Of a stretch of DNA of 16,387 nt, positions 6,371-13,352 are shown piece after piece (position 1 is the stretch's first letter; each line of letters begins with the position of its first letter). Position numbers and translations under genes: made by a program. A model generated the notes under the pieces. It was not told where the DNA came from and ran no database searches. It saw nothing but the letters and a program-made list of their open reading frames with translations. The DNA comes from DATIYF01 sp035517775. Its GTDB lineage: Bacteria > Acidobacteriota > Terriglobia > Terriglobales > Acidobacteriaceae. The DNA lies in the NCBI GenBank assembly GCA_035517775.1, contig DATIYF010000090.1, forward strand, positions 1 through 16,387, written 5' to 3'.

Positions 6371-8368
6371 ATGGGGCACCCTCCAAGCAAGCCTGAACAC
6401 CAACAACCTCGTTCCCCTTCACGCAGATTTGAAGTCCGCCCCTCCAGCACCTACGGATCATTTCTCACAGCCCGGGATGCCGCTTCCGTGCCCGGCGAGC
6501 GCAGCGCCGTCGCGGAAGGGGTCGTTGAATCCCTCCTTCGGCAACCAGAAGAGCAGCGGGTTCTGGCAACCCCCGGCGCCACCGAAGACCGGGCCGTTTG
6601 GGTGGTGCACGGTATGGGGCAGCAGGTGCCTTTCGAGACCCTGGAGCAGGTGGCGGATGGCTTGATCGCGGCCGCCGCCCGCGCCGGGGCGGAATGCGAC
6701 CCGCCGGGTTTTTCCGAAATGCGGGTGGAGAAGACGGTGCTGCAGCGGGTAGAGCTCGGGTTTACCTGCCGCGGAGAAGCCAAGCGGATAGTCCATGTCT
6801 ATGAAAGCTACTGGGCGCCCAAGACCGAAGGCGTGCCCAAGCTGACCGACGTGATGAGCCTGCTGTGGAATGGCGGTTTTCATGGGCTGGTGAACTTCTT
6901 CGTGGGCTTCGAGCGCGCCCTGTTCAGCCGGGTGGTGTCATTCCGTGTTCCCTGGCGCACTCCGGTCTATCTGCTGGCGGTCATGCTGCTCCTGGCCTCT
7001 CTGGTCACCATGAATACCATCATTCTTGCCACGGGCGGCAAGTCTTTAGGCATAGCGCACCTGCCCGCGCTCACGCCGAGCGAGTTGGTCGGGCCGCTGA
7101 CTGCGGTGGCGGCCATCGTCTCAGCCGTCGCCATCAGCTTCGGAGCGCTTTTGTTCCTGGCCACCATCGCTCGGCCCGGCGGCTTCTTCAAGAATCTCTC
7201 CGAAAGCCTGGGCTTGTCCGGCCCCGGAACTGCCCCACTCCCCCGCTTAACCCGGGCCGCCGGCTGGTTCTACCAAGCGACCATCGAATGGCTGATCTGG
7301 ATCGCCGTCATCCTAACGGGCGCCACACTGGTAGCCGGGGCCGGCGTGATGCTCTATATCACGCGGATAAGCATTCCAGACTGGCTGACGCCGGAGCTGG
7401 AGGGCAACGCCCAGGCCTGGTCAAACATGCTGGCATTGCTGGCCATTGCGGCCGCAATACTGGGGGCGATTGGAAAGAGAATCGTCGCCGGGAAATACGA
7501 CGCGACCCGCGGCCGCTTTCGGCAGTTGCTGATGTGGTATTTTCCCTTTCTCTACATCCCATTTTGCCTGGGTTTTCTCATTTTTATCGTTGAAGTGGCT
7601 GGGGTTACGTGGCTTGCCTGGAGGCAAGGCGGCGCGCCCTGGAACTTTCCTTGCCCTGGCATTCTGCGCTCTTCTGCCTGGGTGTGGCCGTTTCTCATAT
7701 TGATCAGCGCCCAGATTCGCACTCTCATGGTGGAATACGTAGGCGATGTTGCGGTTTACGTCACTTCCAACAAACTGGACCGCTTTGACGCGGTGCGCCA
7801 GGCGATCAAAGAGCTGGCCAAGGAGTCAGCCAGCGCCGTCTATTCGGCCATGGCCAACGCAACTACTTTCCAATACAAGAAGGTCGCCGTCGTCGGCCAT
7901 TCTCTAGGCTCGGTCATCGCCTACGATACGCTCAACCGCCTGCTGGCCGACGACTTGCTGCGCACTCCGGTAATCGGCATCGCAACGCGCACCAGCGTGT
8001 TTGTGACCTTCGGCTGCCCGCTGGATAAGATCGCCTTCCTCTTCAGCATTATGGGGAAGAAGACCCGGCACATCCGCGAACAACTGGCCGCGGTGGTCCA
8101 GCCGCTGATTGAAAGGCCGGAATTCCGCCGCCGCATTCCGTGGGTGAACGTGTATACCCACAACGACGTGATTTGCGGTTCGCTGGAGTACTTCGATTTT
8201 CCCAGGAAGATCAGAGACGACCCCCCGCCTGAGCTAAGGCCTCTTCCCGGGGTCCGCACCGTGAAAAACCTGGTTGACGAAGACGCCGTGGTGCCGCTGG
8301 TCGCGCATGTGGACTATTGGAGGAATGCCAAGGTTTGGGATGAGCTCTGGAAGCGGATGTGGAGATAA
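6371..8368 (+). CDS. Multi-pass membrane protein with an interrupted alpha/beta-hydrolase fold
   Basis: 665 aa. AAAGGAG sits 6 nt before ATG 6371 and decides this start over an in-frame TTG at 6344. The N-terminal ~70 residues are Pro/Ser/Arg-rich and probably disordered. AVWVVHGMGQQVPFETL (75-91) is the first hydrolase strand with the HG oxyanion motif. A membrane section follows, with hydrophobic segments near 199-221, 240-266, 307-330, 351-368, 388-417 and 436-450. The fold resumes with KVAVVGHSLGSVIAYDT (504-520; Ser511 in GHSLG), VFVTFGCPLDKI (543-554), VNVYTHNDVICGSL (592-605; Asp599) and VAHVDYW (644-650; His646). Ser511-Asp599-His646 are a plausible triad. It may be a lipase, esterase or thioesterase acting at the membrane. 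The substrate is unknown and I do not recognise a named family. It lies between two acyl-CoA genes, but its own promoter weakens the operon link. Confidence 0.75.
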   Translation: MGHPPSKPEHQQPRSPSRRFEVRPSSTYGSFLTARDAASVPGERSAVAEGVVESLLRQPEEQRVLATPGATEDRAVWVVHGMGQQVPFETLEQVADGLIAAAARAGAECDPPGFSEMRVEKTVLQRVELGFTCRGEAKRIVHVYESYWAPKTEGVPKLTDVMSLLWNGGFHGLVNFFVGFERALFSRVVSFRVPWRTPVYLLAVMLLLASLVTMNTIILATGGKSLGIAHLPALTPSELVGPLTAVAAIVSAVAISFGALLFLATIARPGGFFKNLSESLGLSGPGTAPLPRLTRAAGWFYQATIEWLIWIAVILTGATLVAGAGVMLYITRISIPDWLTPELEGNAQAWSNMLALLAIAAAILGAIGKRIVAGKYDATRGRFRQLLMWYFPFLYIPFCLGFLIFIVEVAGVTWLAWRQGGAPWNFPCPGILRSSAWVWPFLILISAQIRTLMVEYVGDVAVYVTSNKLDRFDAVRQAIKELAKESASAVYSAMANATTFQYKKVAVVGHSLGSVIAYDTLNRLLADDLLRTPVIGIATRTSVFVTFGCPLDKIAFLFSIMGKKTRHIREQLAAVVQPLIERPEFRRRIPWVNVYTHNDVICGSLEYFDFPRKIRDDPPPELRPLPGVRTVKNLVDEDAVVPLVAHVDYWRNAKVWDELWKRMWR

Positions 8369-8394
8369 CCGCCAACCCGCGCGCCTGCTGTAAG

Positions 8395-8429
8395 ATCATG
8401 GGTCGTCGATGATTTTGCTCACCCGTGAT
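8395..8429 (+). other. Stem-loop in the leader of the enoyl-CoA hydratase gene
   Basis: ATCATGGGT (8395-8403) pairs with ACCCGTGAT (8421-8429), 9 bp with one G-U, around a 17-nt loop. It lies between the hydrolase stop and the next start. No U-run follows at once, so it is not a clear terminator. It could protect a processed mRNA 5' end or be chance. Confidence 0.35.
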
Positions 8430-8449
8430 CCAATGTCAGGTTCGAATCT

Positions 8450-9232
8450 ATGAGCTACGAAAACATTCTGTTCGAAAAAAAAGGCGCTATCGCTTACATC
8501 ACCGCCAACCGGCCGAAGGTGCTCAACGCTCTGAACGCCACTACCATGGAAGAACTGCGGGCTGCCTTCAGCGACGTTAAAAACGACGCGCACGTGCGCG
8601 TTGCCATTCTGACCGGGGCCGGCGAAAAGGCATTCATTGCCGGAGCCGATATCGGCGAGCTGGCCACCCAGACCTCCGTGGGCGGCAAGGAATACACCCA
8701 TCGCGGTCAGAGCGTTCTGGATTTAATCGAAAATCTCGGAAAGCCGGTGATCGCCTGCATCAACGGCTTCGCTCTCGGCGGCGGCTGCGAAATCGCCATG
8801 GCCTGCACTATGCGCCTGGCGAGCGAGAACGCCAGGCTCGGGCAGCCCGAGGTCAAGCTGGGGCTGATTCCCGGCCTGGGCGGCTCGCAGAGGCTGCCGC
8901 GCCTGGTGGGCAAAGGAATTGCCATGCAGATGGTGATCACGGGCGAGATGATTACGGCGCAGGAGGCGCTGCGCATCGGGCTGGTGAACGAAGTCACGCC
9001 CGCGGCCGAATTGATTCCGCGTGCCGAGGCCATCGCGCAGAAAATCATCGCCAACGCGCCCCTGGCCGTGCAGTACGCCATGGAAGCCGTGAACCGCGGC
9101 ATGGAGATGAATCTGGCTGAAGGGCTTTATCTTGAGGCCACGCTTTTCGGCGTGATCTGCGCCACCGAAGACAAGCAGGAAGGGACCAAGGCGTTCCTGG
9201 AGAAGCGCAAGGCGGAGTTCAGGGGAAAATAA
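8450..9232 (+). CDS. crt: Short-chain enoyl-CoA hydratase (crotonase family)
   Basis: 260 aa, a typical crotonase length. It adds water across the 2,3 double bond of enoyl-CoA to give 3-hydroxyacyl-CoA, the substrate of the dehydrogenase at 5324. Family blocks are all present: NRPKVLNALN (20-29), AFIAGADIGEL (61-71), INGFALGGGCEIAMACTMR (104-122) and GQPEVKLGLIPGLGGSQRLP (131-150). Both catalytic glutamates (Glu114 and Glu134) are kept, which argues for a hydratase rather than another crotonase-fold enzyme. ATG 8450 begins the typical MSYENI N-terminus; only a weak AGG lies upstream. It is followed after 37 bp by ribH, so the two may share a transcript. The symbol is by family resemblance (paaF/fadB-like names are equally possible). 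Confidence 0.95.
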   Translation: MSYENILFEKKGAIAYITANRPKVLNALNATTMEELRAAFSDVKNDAHVRVAILTGAGEKAFIAGADIGELATQTSVGGKEYTHRGQSVLDLIENLGKPVIACINGFALGGGCEIAMACTMRLASENARLGQPEVKLGLIPGLGGSQRLPRLVGKGIAMQMVITGEMITAQEALRIGLVNEVTPAAELIPRAEAIAQKIIANAPLAVQYAMEAVNRGMEMNLAEGLYLEATLFGVICATEDKQEGTKAFLEKRKAEFRGK

Positions 9233-9269
9233 AGTGCGCGGGATCTGTACATAGTCACCGATTACTTTC

Positions 9270-9848
9270 ATGCCTGATCGTTTGCAATCAAAAGCTCTCA
9301 AAGTAGTAGAAGGCGCGCTCAACGCTGCCGGGCGGCGCTTCGGCATTGTTGTCTCTCGATTCAACGCATTCATTACTGAGCGCCTTCTGCAGAGTGCCTA
9401 CGATGGCCTTCTACGATCGGGCGCAACTGAGGAAAGCATCGAAATCGTCCGCGTCCCGGGATCGTTCGAGATTCCTTCCGCAGCGCGCACCCTGGCCAAA
9501 ACCGGCAACTACGACGCCATCATCTGCCTCGGATGCCTTCTTCGCGGCGACACCGCCCACTACGACGTGATCGTGAACGAAGTGGCCCGCGGCATCGGTC
9601 AATCAGCGCAGGAGACCGGAGTGCCGCATGCCTTCGGCGTCCTCACTTGCGACACGCTGGAGCAGGCCATAGACCGCGCCGGCCTGAAGATGGGCAATAA
9701 GGGCTTTGAAGCGGCGCTGGCGGCAGTGGAGATGGCAAATCTGAAAGCTGCAATCAGCACTCAGCATTCAGCAATTAGCCGGAAGCGGAACCGTCGCTCC
9801 GCTCGGAATGACAAGGGAAAACGAAAGCCTCCTGGCAAACGTCCCTAA
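9270..9848 (+). CDS. ribH: 6,7-dimethyl-8-ribityllumazine synthase with a repeat-derived basic tail
   Basis: 192 aa; the conserved enzyme ends near residue 158. It condenses 5-amino-6-ribitylaminouracil with 3,4-dihydroxy-2-butanone 4-phosphate in riboflavin synthesis and forms capsid-like or pentameric shells. Signatures: GIVVSRFNAFITERLL (25-40), VPGSFEIP (62-69), IICLGCLLRGDTAHYD (84-99, catalytic His97), FGVLTCDTLEQA (122-133) and GNKGFEAA (142-149). After MANLKAA the frame enters spacer repeat DNA and continues for about 34 residues: a Ser/Ala/His stretch, then a tail very rich in Arg and Lys (171-191). Homologues normally stop near the end of the last helix, so this tail is probably acquired by loss of the original stop. 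No clear Shine-Dalgarno precedes ATG 9270. Linkage to nusB is common in bacteria. Confidence 0.95.
   Translation: MPDRLQSKALKVVEGALNAAGRRFGIVVSRFNAFITERLLQSAYDGLLRSGATEESIEIVRVPGSFEIPSAARTLAKTGNYDAIICLGCLLRGDTAHYDVIVNEVARGIGQSAQETGVPHAFGVLTCDTLEQAIDRAGLKMGNKGFEAALAAVEMANLKAAISTQHSAISRKRNRRSARNDKGKRKPPGKRP
9794..9815 (+). repeat. Interspersed 22-bp repeat, copy 1 (inside ribH tail)
   Basis: Begins TCGCTCCGCTCGGAATGA. It matches copy 2 at 9881-9902 (19 of 22) and the core of an inverted copy at 12869-12890. It is translated as part of the basic ribH tail. Confidence 0.7.
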
Positions 9849-9880
9849 AGGCCTTCAGCCTTCAGCCCAAAGCAGATCCC

Positions 9881-9902
9881 TCGCTCCACTTGGAATGATA
9901 AG
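9881..9902 (+). repeat. Interspersed repeat, copy 2 (ribH–nusB spacer)
   Basis: Begins TCGCTCCACTTGGAATGA and is preceded by GATCCC, the extended form also found in the inverted copy at 12869-12890. It is not coding. Confidence 0.7.
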
Positions 9903-10010
9903 TGCTTCGCCAAATGCTAAATACCAGGAGTCCGCAGCTGATTGCTGACTGCTGAGTGCTGGCTGCTGAGGCCTAGTTTAAACTGACACCTGACAGCCGG
10001 AAACGAGCCC

Positions 10011-10445
10011 ATGGGCACCCGCCGCAAATCCCGCGAACTGACGCTGCAGATGCTGTTTCAGGCGGAGATGGGCAAGCAGCCGCCGGAGGAAGTCCGCAGA
10101 ACCTTCTGGCGCGGGCGCGAGGAAGTGGAACCCGACACCCAGGGTTTCGCCAATGATCTTTTCCGCGTGGCCTGCGAGCGCTCGGCAGAAATAGACAAGC
10201 GGATCGAGGCCCACGCCGAGCACTGGCGCATGGATCGCATGGCCGCGGTGGACCGCAACATCCTGCGCGCCGCGGTGGCCGAACTGCTGGCGTTCTCTTC
10301 CACTCCCCGCGCCGTCGTGATCAATGAAGCCCTGGAAATCGCCCGCAAATTTTCCTCCCCGGAATCGGTGCAGTTCATCAACGGAGTGCTCGACAGCGTG
10401 GGTAAGGAACTGGAAGCTGCGGGGCTGGCCACGAAGAAGAACTGA
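10011..10445 (+). CDS. nusB: Transcription antitermination factor NusB
   Basis: 144 aa, normal length, all-helical. It binds boxA RNA together with S10 (NusE) in the antitermination complex that keeps polymerase processive on rRNA operons. Visible family features: the start GTRRKSRELTLQMLFQAE (2-19) with a basic N-terminus for RNA binding, HWRMDRMAAVDRNILRAAVAEL (46-ish helix region ending the second bundle), VINEALEIARKFSSPESVQF (C-terminal third) and FINGVLDSVGKEL near the end. ATG 10011 is the only start that gives this N-terminus; a purine-rich GGAAACGAG lies just before it. It follows ribH after 162 bp of repeat DNA. It converges on the lipoprotein gene, 46 bp away, across a stretch reading ACCACGGAGAACACAGAGAA. 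Confidence 0.95.
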   Translation: MGTRRKSRELTLQMLFQAEMGKQPPEEVRRTFWRGREEVEPDTQGFANDLFRVACERSAEIDKRIEAHAEHWRMDRMAAVDRNILRAAVAELLAFSSTPRAVVINEALEIARKFSSPESVQFINGVLDSVGKELEAAGLATKKN

Positions 10446-10484
10446 CCACGGAGAACACAGAGAACACTGAGCAGCAGAGAAAGT

Positions 10485-10521
10485 CTGCCGGCTACGGGAC
10501 GGCCGCCACTAAATCCGGCAG
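10485..10521 (-). terminator. Possible terminator of the lipoprotein gene
   Basis: A perfect 7-base inverted pair CTGCCGG/CCGGCAG (10485-10491 and 10515-10521) surrounds the stop codon. On the minus strand it is followed by ACTTTCTCT, only weakly U-rich. The 23-nt loop is long and the call is tentative. Confidence 0.3.
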
Positions 10522-12720
10522 GCAGGGGGTCGGGACCTGCCCGCAAAGATTGCTGGTGAAAAAAACCTGGTGCAGGTCGCTGCCCAGAACCGTATCCAGA
10601 ACGTGCACCGTGCCATCGCTCGCGCCCACGTAAAGTTGAGTGCCATCTACGGTCAGCGAGGCATTGAGCGGCGTCGCATCCCCTGCCAATTGTATGCCTG
10701 AGATCAGCTGATTGGGGATGTTGAACAGCAGCACGCTGGGCAGCGAGTTGCTGATCAGGTAGGCGTTCTTGGCATCGCCTGAGACCAGAAATTGCGAAGG
10801 CACAATCGCGCCCAGCCCGAGATTCACCGAGCTTACCGTATTGCTGACCGCAAGTGATCCGGGAATCAGTGGCCCGCCAGAGGCGCCGGGATAAGGGCGC
10901 GAGTAGCTGCAGCCGGTCCCGGTCAGAGTGGAGCTGATCACATCCAGCAGCGGCGGATCGAGCGCCAGCAGCTTGCCATCGGGCAGCAGGCGAAGCATCA
11001 GCGGCGTGCCCGGAGTGGTGAAGGTCGAGACTGCGGGATTCGAGGGATCCTCGCACGTAGGCACCACAGAAACCCCGGAAGGTACTCCGCCAGCGATGTA
11101 GCCGAAGCCTCCCTCGCCCAGAAAGATCACGTCATTGGCCGGAGCCGTGGAGCTTAGAGGGACGGTCTTCAGCGCGTCCAGGGTGGAATAAATGTAGAGC
11201 GTGCTGCTGCTTCCGCTGTTGGCAACAATGAAGGCTTTAAGCCCATCGGGTGAAAATGCCGCCGCGGTGGCGCCGGTAATGTTAAGCGGAGTGTTCGCCG
11301 GGGTGGAGCATGAACCCGTGCCTCCACAACTGAAGATGAACACCTGATTGGGAGTGTCCACCGTATCAGAGACCACCACCCTGGTTCCGTCGTTCGAGAC
11401 TGCCAGCACCTTGCCCGCGACCCCCGCAAATTGTGTAACCGAGCCGCTGCTGCCGGGCACAAACACCATCAAGCCTTTGGTGCCAAAATCTGAGCTGTCA
11501 GTACCCAGGAAGGCACGGGTGCCGCTTCGGGTAAAAACCATAGAGTTGGGTGTTGACGGCAAAGCCAGCGGCGTCCCCACGGTGAAATTTGGGACGCTGA
11601 TCGAAACCAGATTGCTGATGCAGCCATCGGCATCGCCGCAGCCCGTCGTCGAAACCCATACGCCAGTCGTAGGGTTGGTTGCCGTTCCAGAGGGATTCAC
11701 CTTGACGTAGAGATCGCTCGCGGGATAGATGGGCAAGGTCGGCGCAATCCCGATGTTGCAGGTTGGCGGCGTGCACGTCGCCGTGATCGAACCCCCTCCA
11801 GCCTGCGGGGTGCTGACCGATCCGGCGGTGCTGACCGTCACCGCACCCGCGTCCGACGAGTTCCAGGTCAGGAAGCTGCCGGTAATGGTATTGCCCAGGC
11901 TGTCCAGAATTGTGGGCTTGATCGTGACCGTGTTTCCCTTGTTCACGGCCAACGAAGTCGGGTTGGCGCCATTGACCTCCAGCGTAATGGATTGCACCGG
12001 GCATACATTGAAGGTCATGGGCAAACTGCTGGCGCCGCTGATCGCGGCGTAAATAGAAGACGTACCCGGCACCTTGGCAAGGGCCTGCACCTGCCCCGGA
12101 TCCAGGCCCTCGAGGGGCTTGGCCGGGGTGGAGGTGGTCAAGGTGACCACGTTGGGCACAGTGGAGGCCCAGGTGAAGATTCCGACCGAGGGGGTGATAT
12201 CGACGCCGCGGTTGTAGGCCGTGGCTTCGTAGTTGGCGCTCTGGTCCACGGAAAGACAGGGCGTATTGGGCGTGGTGGAGTCGGTAATCCGGCTCACCAC
12301 GATATTGTCAACATGCTGATGCACGTAAACGGTGGTCGAGGGACTGCTGACGCCCAGGGCCGTCGCCCGAACCTGCACTACGCCCGCAGGGCCGGGGGTG
12401 CAAACCGTGGGGCTGGTAAGCGAATCCCAGGTGCCGGCGCAGGCCGAGCCGTTGCCGGCGATGGTCAGTATGGAGTTGTTGCTCGAGAGGAAGGTGACCG
12501 GTTCGCTGATGGTGCCGCCGGTGTTATTTTCCGGAATGGCAGTAAAGGCGAGGGTTTGGCCGATTTCCACTGAAACATTGCTCGCCGGGGTAAGGGAAAT
12601 AATGGCAGGAACAGGAAAAGTAGTGGTTTTGGTCGGCGACGAACCACTGCAGCCGGGCAGTGCGGCTAGAAGAGACAGCACAACTATGAACATCAATAGC
12701 CGAGAAACCGACCTACCCAT
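10492..12720 (-). CDS. Secreted lipoprotein with Ig-like domains and beta-propeller-like repeats
   Basis: 742 aa from ATG 12720, fixed by GGAGGAG just upstream; a longer frame to 12933 runs through repeat DNA. The N-terminus is a lipoprotein signal: MGRSVSRLLMFIVVLSLLAA then LPGC, so lipidation at Cys24 and export are expected. After it comes a Ser/Thr-rich part with bacterial Ig-like features (IISLTPASNVSVEIGQTLAF; SITLEVNGANPTSLAVNKG). The C-terminal half repeats a beta-propeller/YVTN-like unit with a D-G turn: MVFTRSGTRAFLGTD, LAVSNDGTRVVVSD, AAFSPDGLKAFIVAN, LRLLPDGKLLALD, FLVSGDAKNAYLIS and SLTVDGTQLYVGASDGT. Such repeats mediate binding at the cell surface. No catalytic motif is visible and the partner is unknown. 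It is transcribed from 12781-12809, divergent from the str operon. Confidence 0.85.
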   Translation of the reverse strand: MGRSVSRLLMFIVVLSLLAALPGCSGSSPTKTTTFPVPAIISLTPASNVSVEIGQTLAFTAIPENNTGGTISEPVTFLSSNNSILTIAGNGSACAGTWDSLTSPTVCTPGPAGVVQVRATALGVSSPSTTVYVHQHVDNIVVSRITDSTTPNTPCLSVDQSANYEATAYNRGVDITPSVGIFTWASTVPNVVTLTTSTPAKPLEGLDPGQVQALAKVPGTSSIYAAISGASSLPMTFNVCPVQSITLEVNGANPTSLAVNKGNTVTIKPTILDSLGNTITGSFLTWNSSDAGAVTVSTAGSVSTPQAGGGSITATCTPPTCNIGIAPTLPIYPASDLYVKVNPSGTATNPTTGVWVSTTGCGDADGCISNLVSISVPNFTVGTPLALPSTPNSMVFTRSGTRAFLGTDSSDFGTKGLMVFVPGSSGSVTQFAGVAGKVLAVSNDGTRVVVSDTVDTPNQVFIFSCGGTGSCSTPANTPLNITGATAAAFSPDGLKAFIVANSGSSSTLYIYSTLDALKTVPLSSTAPANDVIFLGEGGFGYIAGGVPSGVSVVPTCEDPSNPAVSTFTTPGTPLMLRLLPDGKLLALDPPLLDVISSTLTGTGCSYSRPYPGASGGPLIPGSLAVSNTVSSVNLGLGAIVPSQFLVSGDAKNAYLISNSLPSVLLFNIPNQLISGIQLAGDATPLNASLTVDGTQLYVGASDGTVHVLDTVLGSDLHQVFFTSNLCGQVPTPCLPDLVAAVP

Positions 12721-12780
12721 TGCTCCTCCGCGGCTCGCGCGGTTGCAGGCGGCGAACGCGCTCTCTGCCGGAAAACTGCC

Positions 12781-12809
12781 AGTGTAGAGGCTGACCAAAA
12801 TTTGGGCAA
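12781..12809 (-). promoter_or_regulatory. Promoter of the lipoprotein gene
   Basis: On the minus strand, TTGCCC (12804-12809, 4 of 6), a 17-bp spacer and TACACT (12781-12786, 4 of 6). The predicted start near 12774 gives a leader of about 54 nt with a strong ribosome site. Confidence 0.55.
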
Positions 12810-12868
12810 GTTGAGGCGGTTTGCGGGCGTGACTCTGAGCGAAGCGAAGAGGAGAGCCCGCAGCCGAA

Positions 12869-12890
12869 ATCCCGAGCGGAGCGAGGGATC
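12869..12890 (-). repeat. Interspersed repeat, copy 3 (inverted)
   Basis: On the minus strand it reads GATCCCTCGCTCCGCTCGGG, matching copy 2 with its GATCCC extension. It lies upstream of the lipoprotein promoter, in the divergent spacer before the str operon. Confidence 0.7.
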
Positions 12891-12976
12891 TCTGGGCTTG
12901 GGCCGCGGGCGTAGTCTCCGGCCAATTGGTCATTTAATCTTGGATGCGAGCAGGAACGCTTTCCCACGCCTTGTGG

Positions 12977-13006
12977 TTGACGACGCGCAAAGCGAGTTGC
13001 TATAGT
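12977..13006 (+). promoter_or_regulatory. Strong promoter of the str operon
   Basis: TTGACG (12977-12982, 5 of 6), an 18-bp spacer and TATAGT (13001-13006, 5 of 6), with TGC just before the -10 giving an extended -10. This is the best promoter in the window, as expected for ribosomal genes. Transcription would start near 13013, leaving a leader of about 465 nt before rpsL. Confidence 0.75.
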
Positions 13007-13044
13007 AGTTTGGTTCCGCGAGTCATCCTGGCTTGCCTGTAAAG

Positions 13045-13076
13045 CGGCGTTCCGCACTCTGGGTGTGGAAAGGCCG
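13045..13076 (+). other. Long stem-loop at the start of the rpsL leader
   Basis: CGGC (13045-13048) pairs with GCCG (13073-13076). After a small bulge, TTCCGCAC (13050-13057) pairs with GTGTGGAA (13063-13070), with one G-U, around the loop TCTGG. That makes 12 base pairs. It lies upstream of the omega-RNA-like part and may belong to the native operon leader. Confidence 0.5.
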
Positions 13077-13110
13077 AATCAAGCAGCTAAGTTTGCGTCG
13101 TACAGGTCTT

Positions 13111-13352
13111 CGGGTCGAGGTGCAAAACCCGGGACACCCTCGCTGAAACATCCTGCGCTACCTTCTGGGCTTACCGCAAGGGGCCTGAGCGTGCCTGGAA
13201 ACCGGGCGCTCGTTGCAGGCCAGGGAAGGGTATGCAGGCAAGAGCTGGCGAAACGGAGCAGCTCCTGGCTTAGGAGTCTGAACGCCGGGCCTGGTGCCAC
13301 CGTCGTTGGCGGTCAGTCAGAAGTGAGAATCTCCCACGGCAGGTGTGTGGGA
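13111..13352 (+). ncRNA. Structured RNA resembling an orphan IscB omega RNA (HEARO)
   Basis: This non-coding stretch holds closely packed helices: a possible pseudoknot, CGGGT (13111-13115)/ACCCG (13127-13131) interleaved with CGAGG (13116-13120)/CCTCG (13138-13142); GAGC..GCTC enclosing GCCTGG-AAA-CCGGGC (13187-13211); CTCCT-GGCTT-AGGAG (13262-13276); and a terminal hairpin TCCCAC...GTGGGA (13332-13352). After the first stem comes GCTGAAACAT (13142-13151), and later GGAGCA (13255-13260). In my recollection of the published OgeuIscB omega RNA, a first stem is followed by GCTGAGACAT, a later GGAGCA occurs in similar context, and a hairpin closes the scaffold before iscB. The order agrees, but no iscB/tnpB follows. 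The guide would lie 5' of about 13111. Alternatives are an unrelated ribosomal leader RNA or another clade-specific RNA. The boundaries are approximate. Confidence 0.4.

Larger units (their letters stand above)
9755..9961. repeat. Large imperfect inverted repeat spanning the ribH 3' end and ribH–nusB spacer
   Basis: The left arm (9755-9781, CAGCACTCAGCATTCAGC...) and the reverse complement of the right arm (9935-9961) agree at 24 of 27 positions. Each arm is itself built of CAGCA/TCAGC-like units. Between the arms lies a direct repeat: 9794-9815 and 9881-9902, 19 of 22 positions identical. The left arm lies inside the ribH reading frame. I recall similar CAGCACTCAGCATTCAGC-type units in other acidobacterial spacers; that comparison is from memory. 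Confidence 0.8.

Noticed and set aside
9735..10010. CRISPR array suggested by repeated CAGCA/TCAGC units
   Set aside because: The units are short, degenerate, inverted rather than regularly spaced, and no cas gene is nearby.
13045..13352. RNase P RNA, tmRNA, SRP RNA, 6S RNA, a known riboswitch or a group I/II intron in the rpsL leader
   Set aside because: None of the conserved core sequences I know for these classes is present, and there is no intron reverse transcriptase or splice-site signature.
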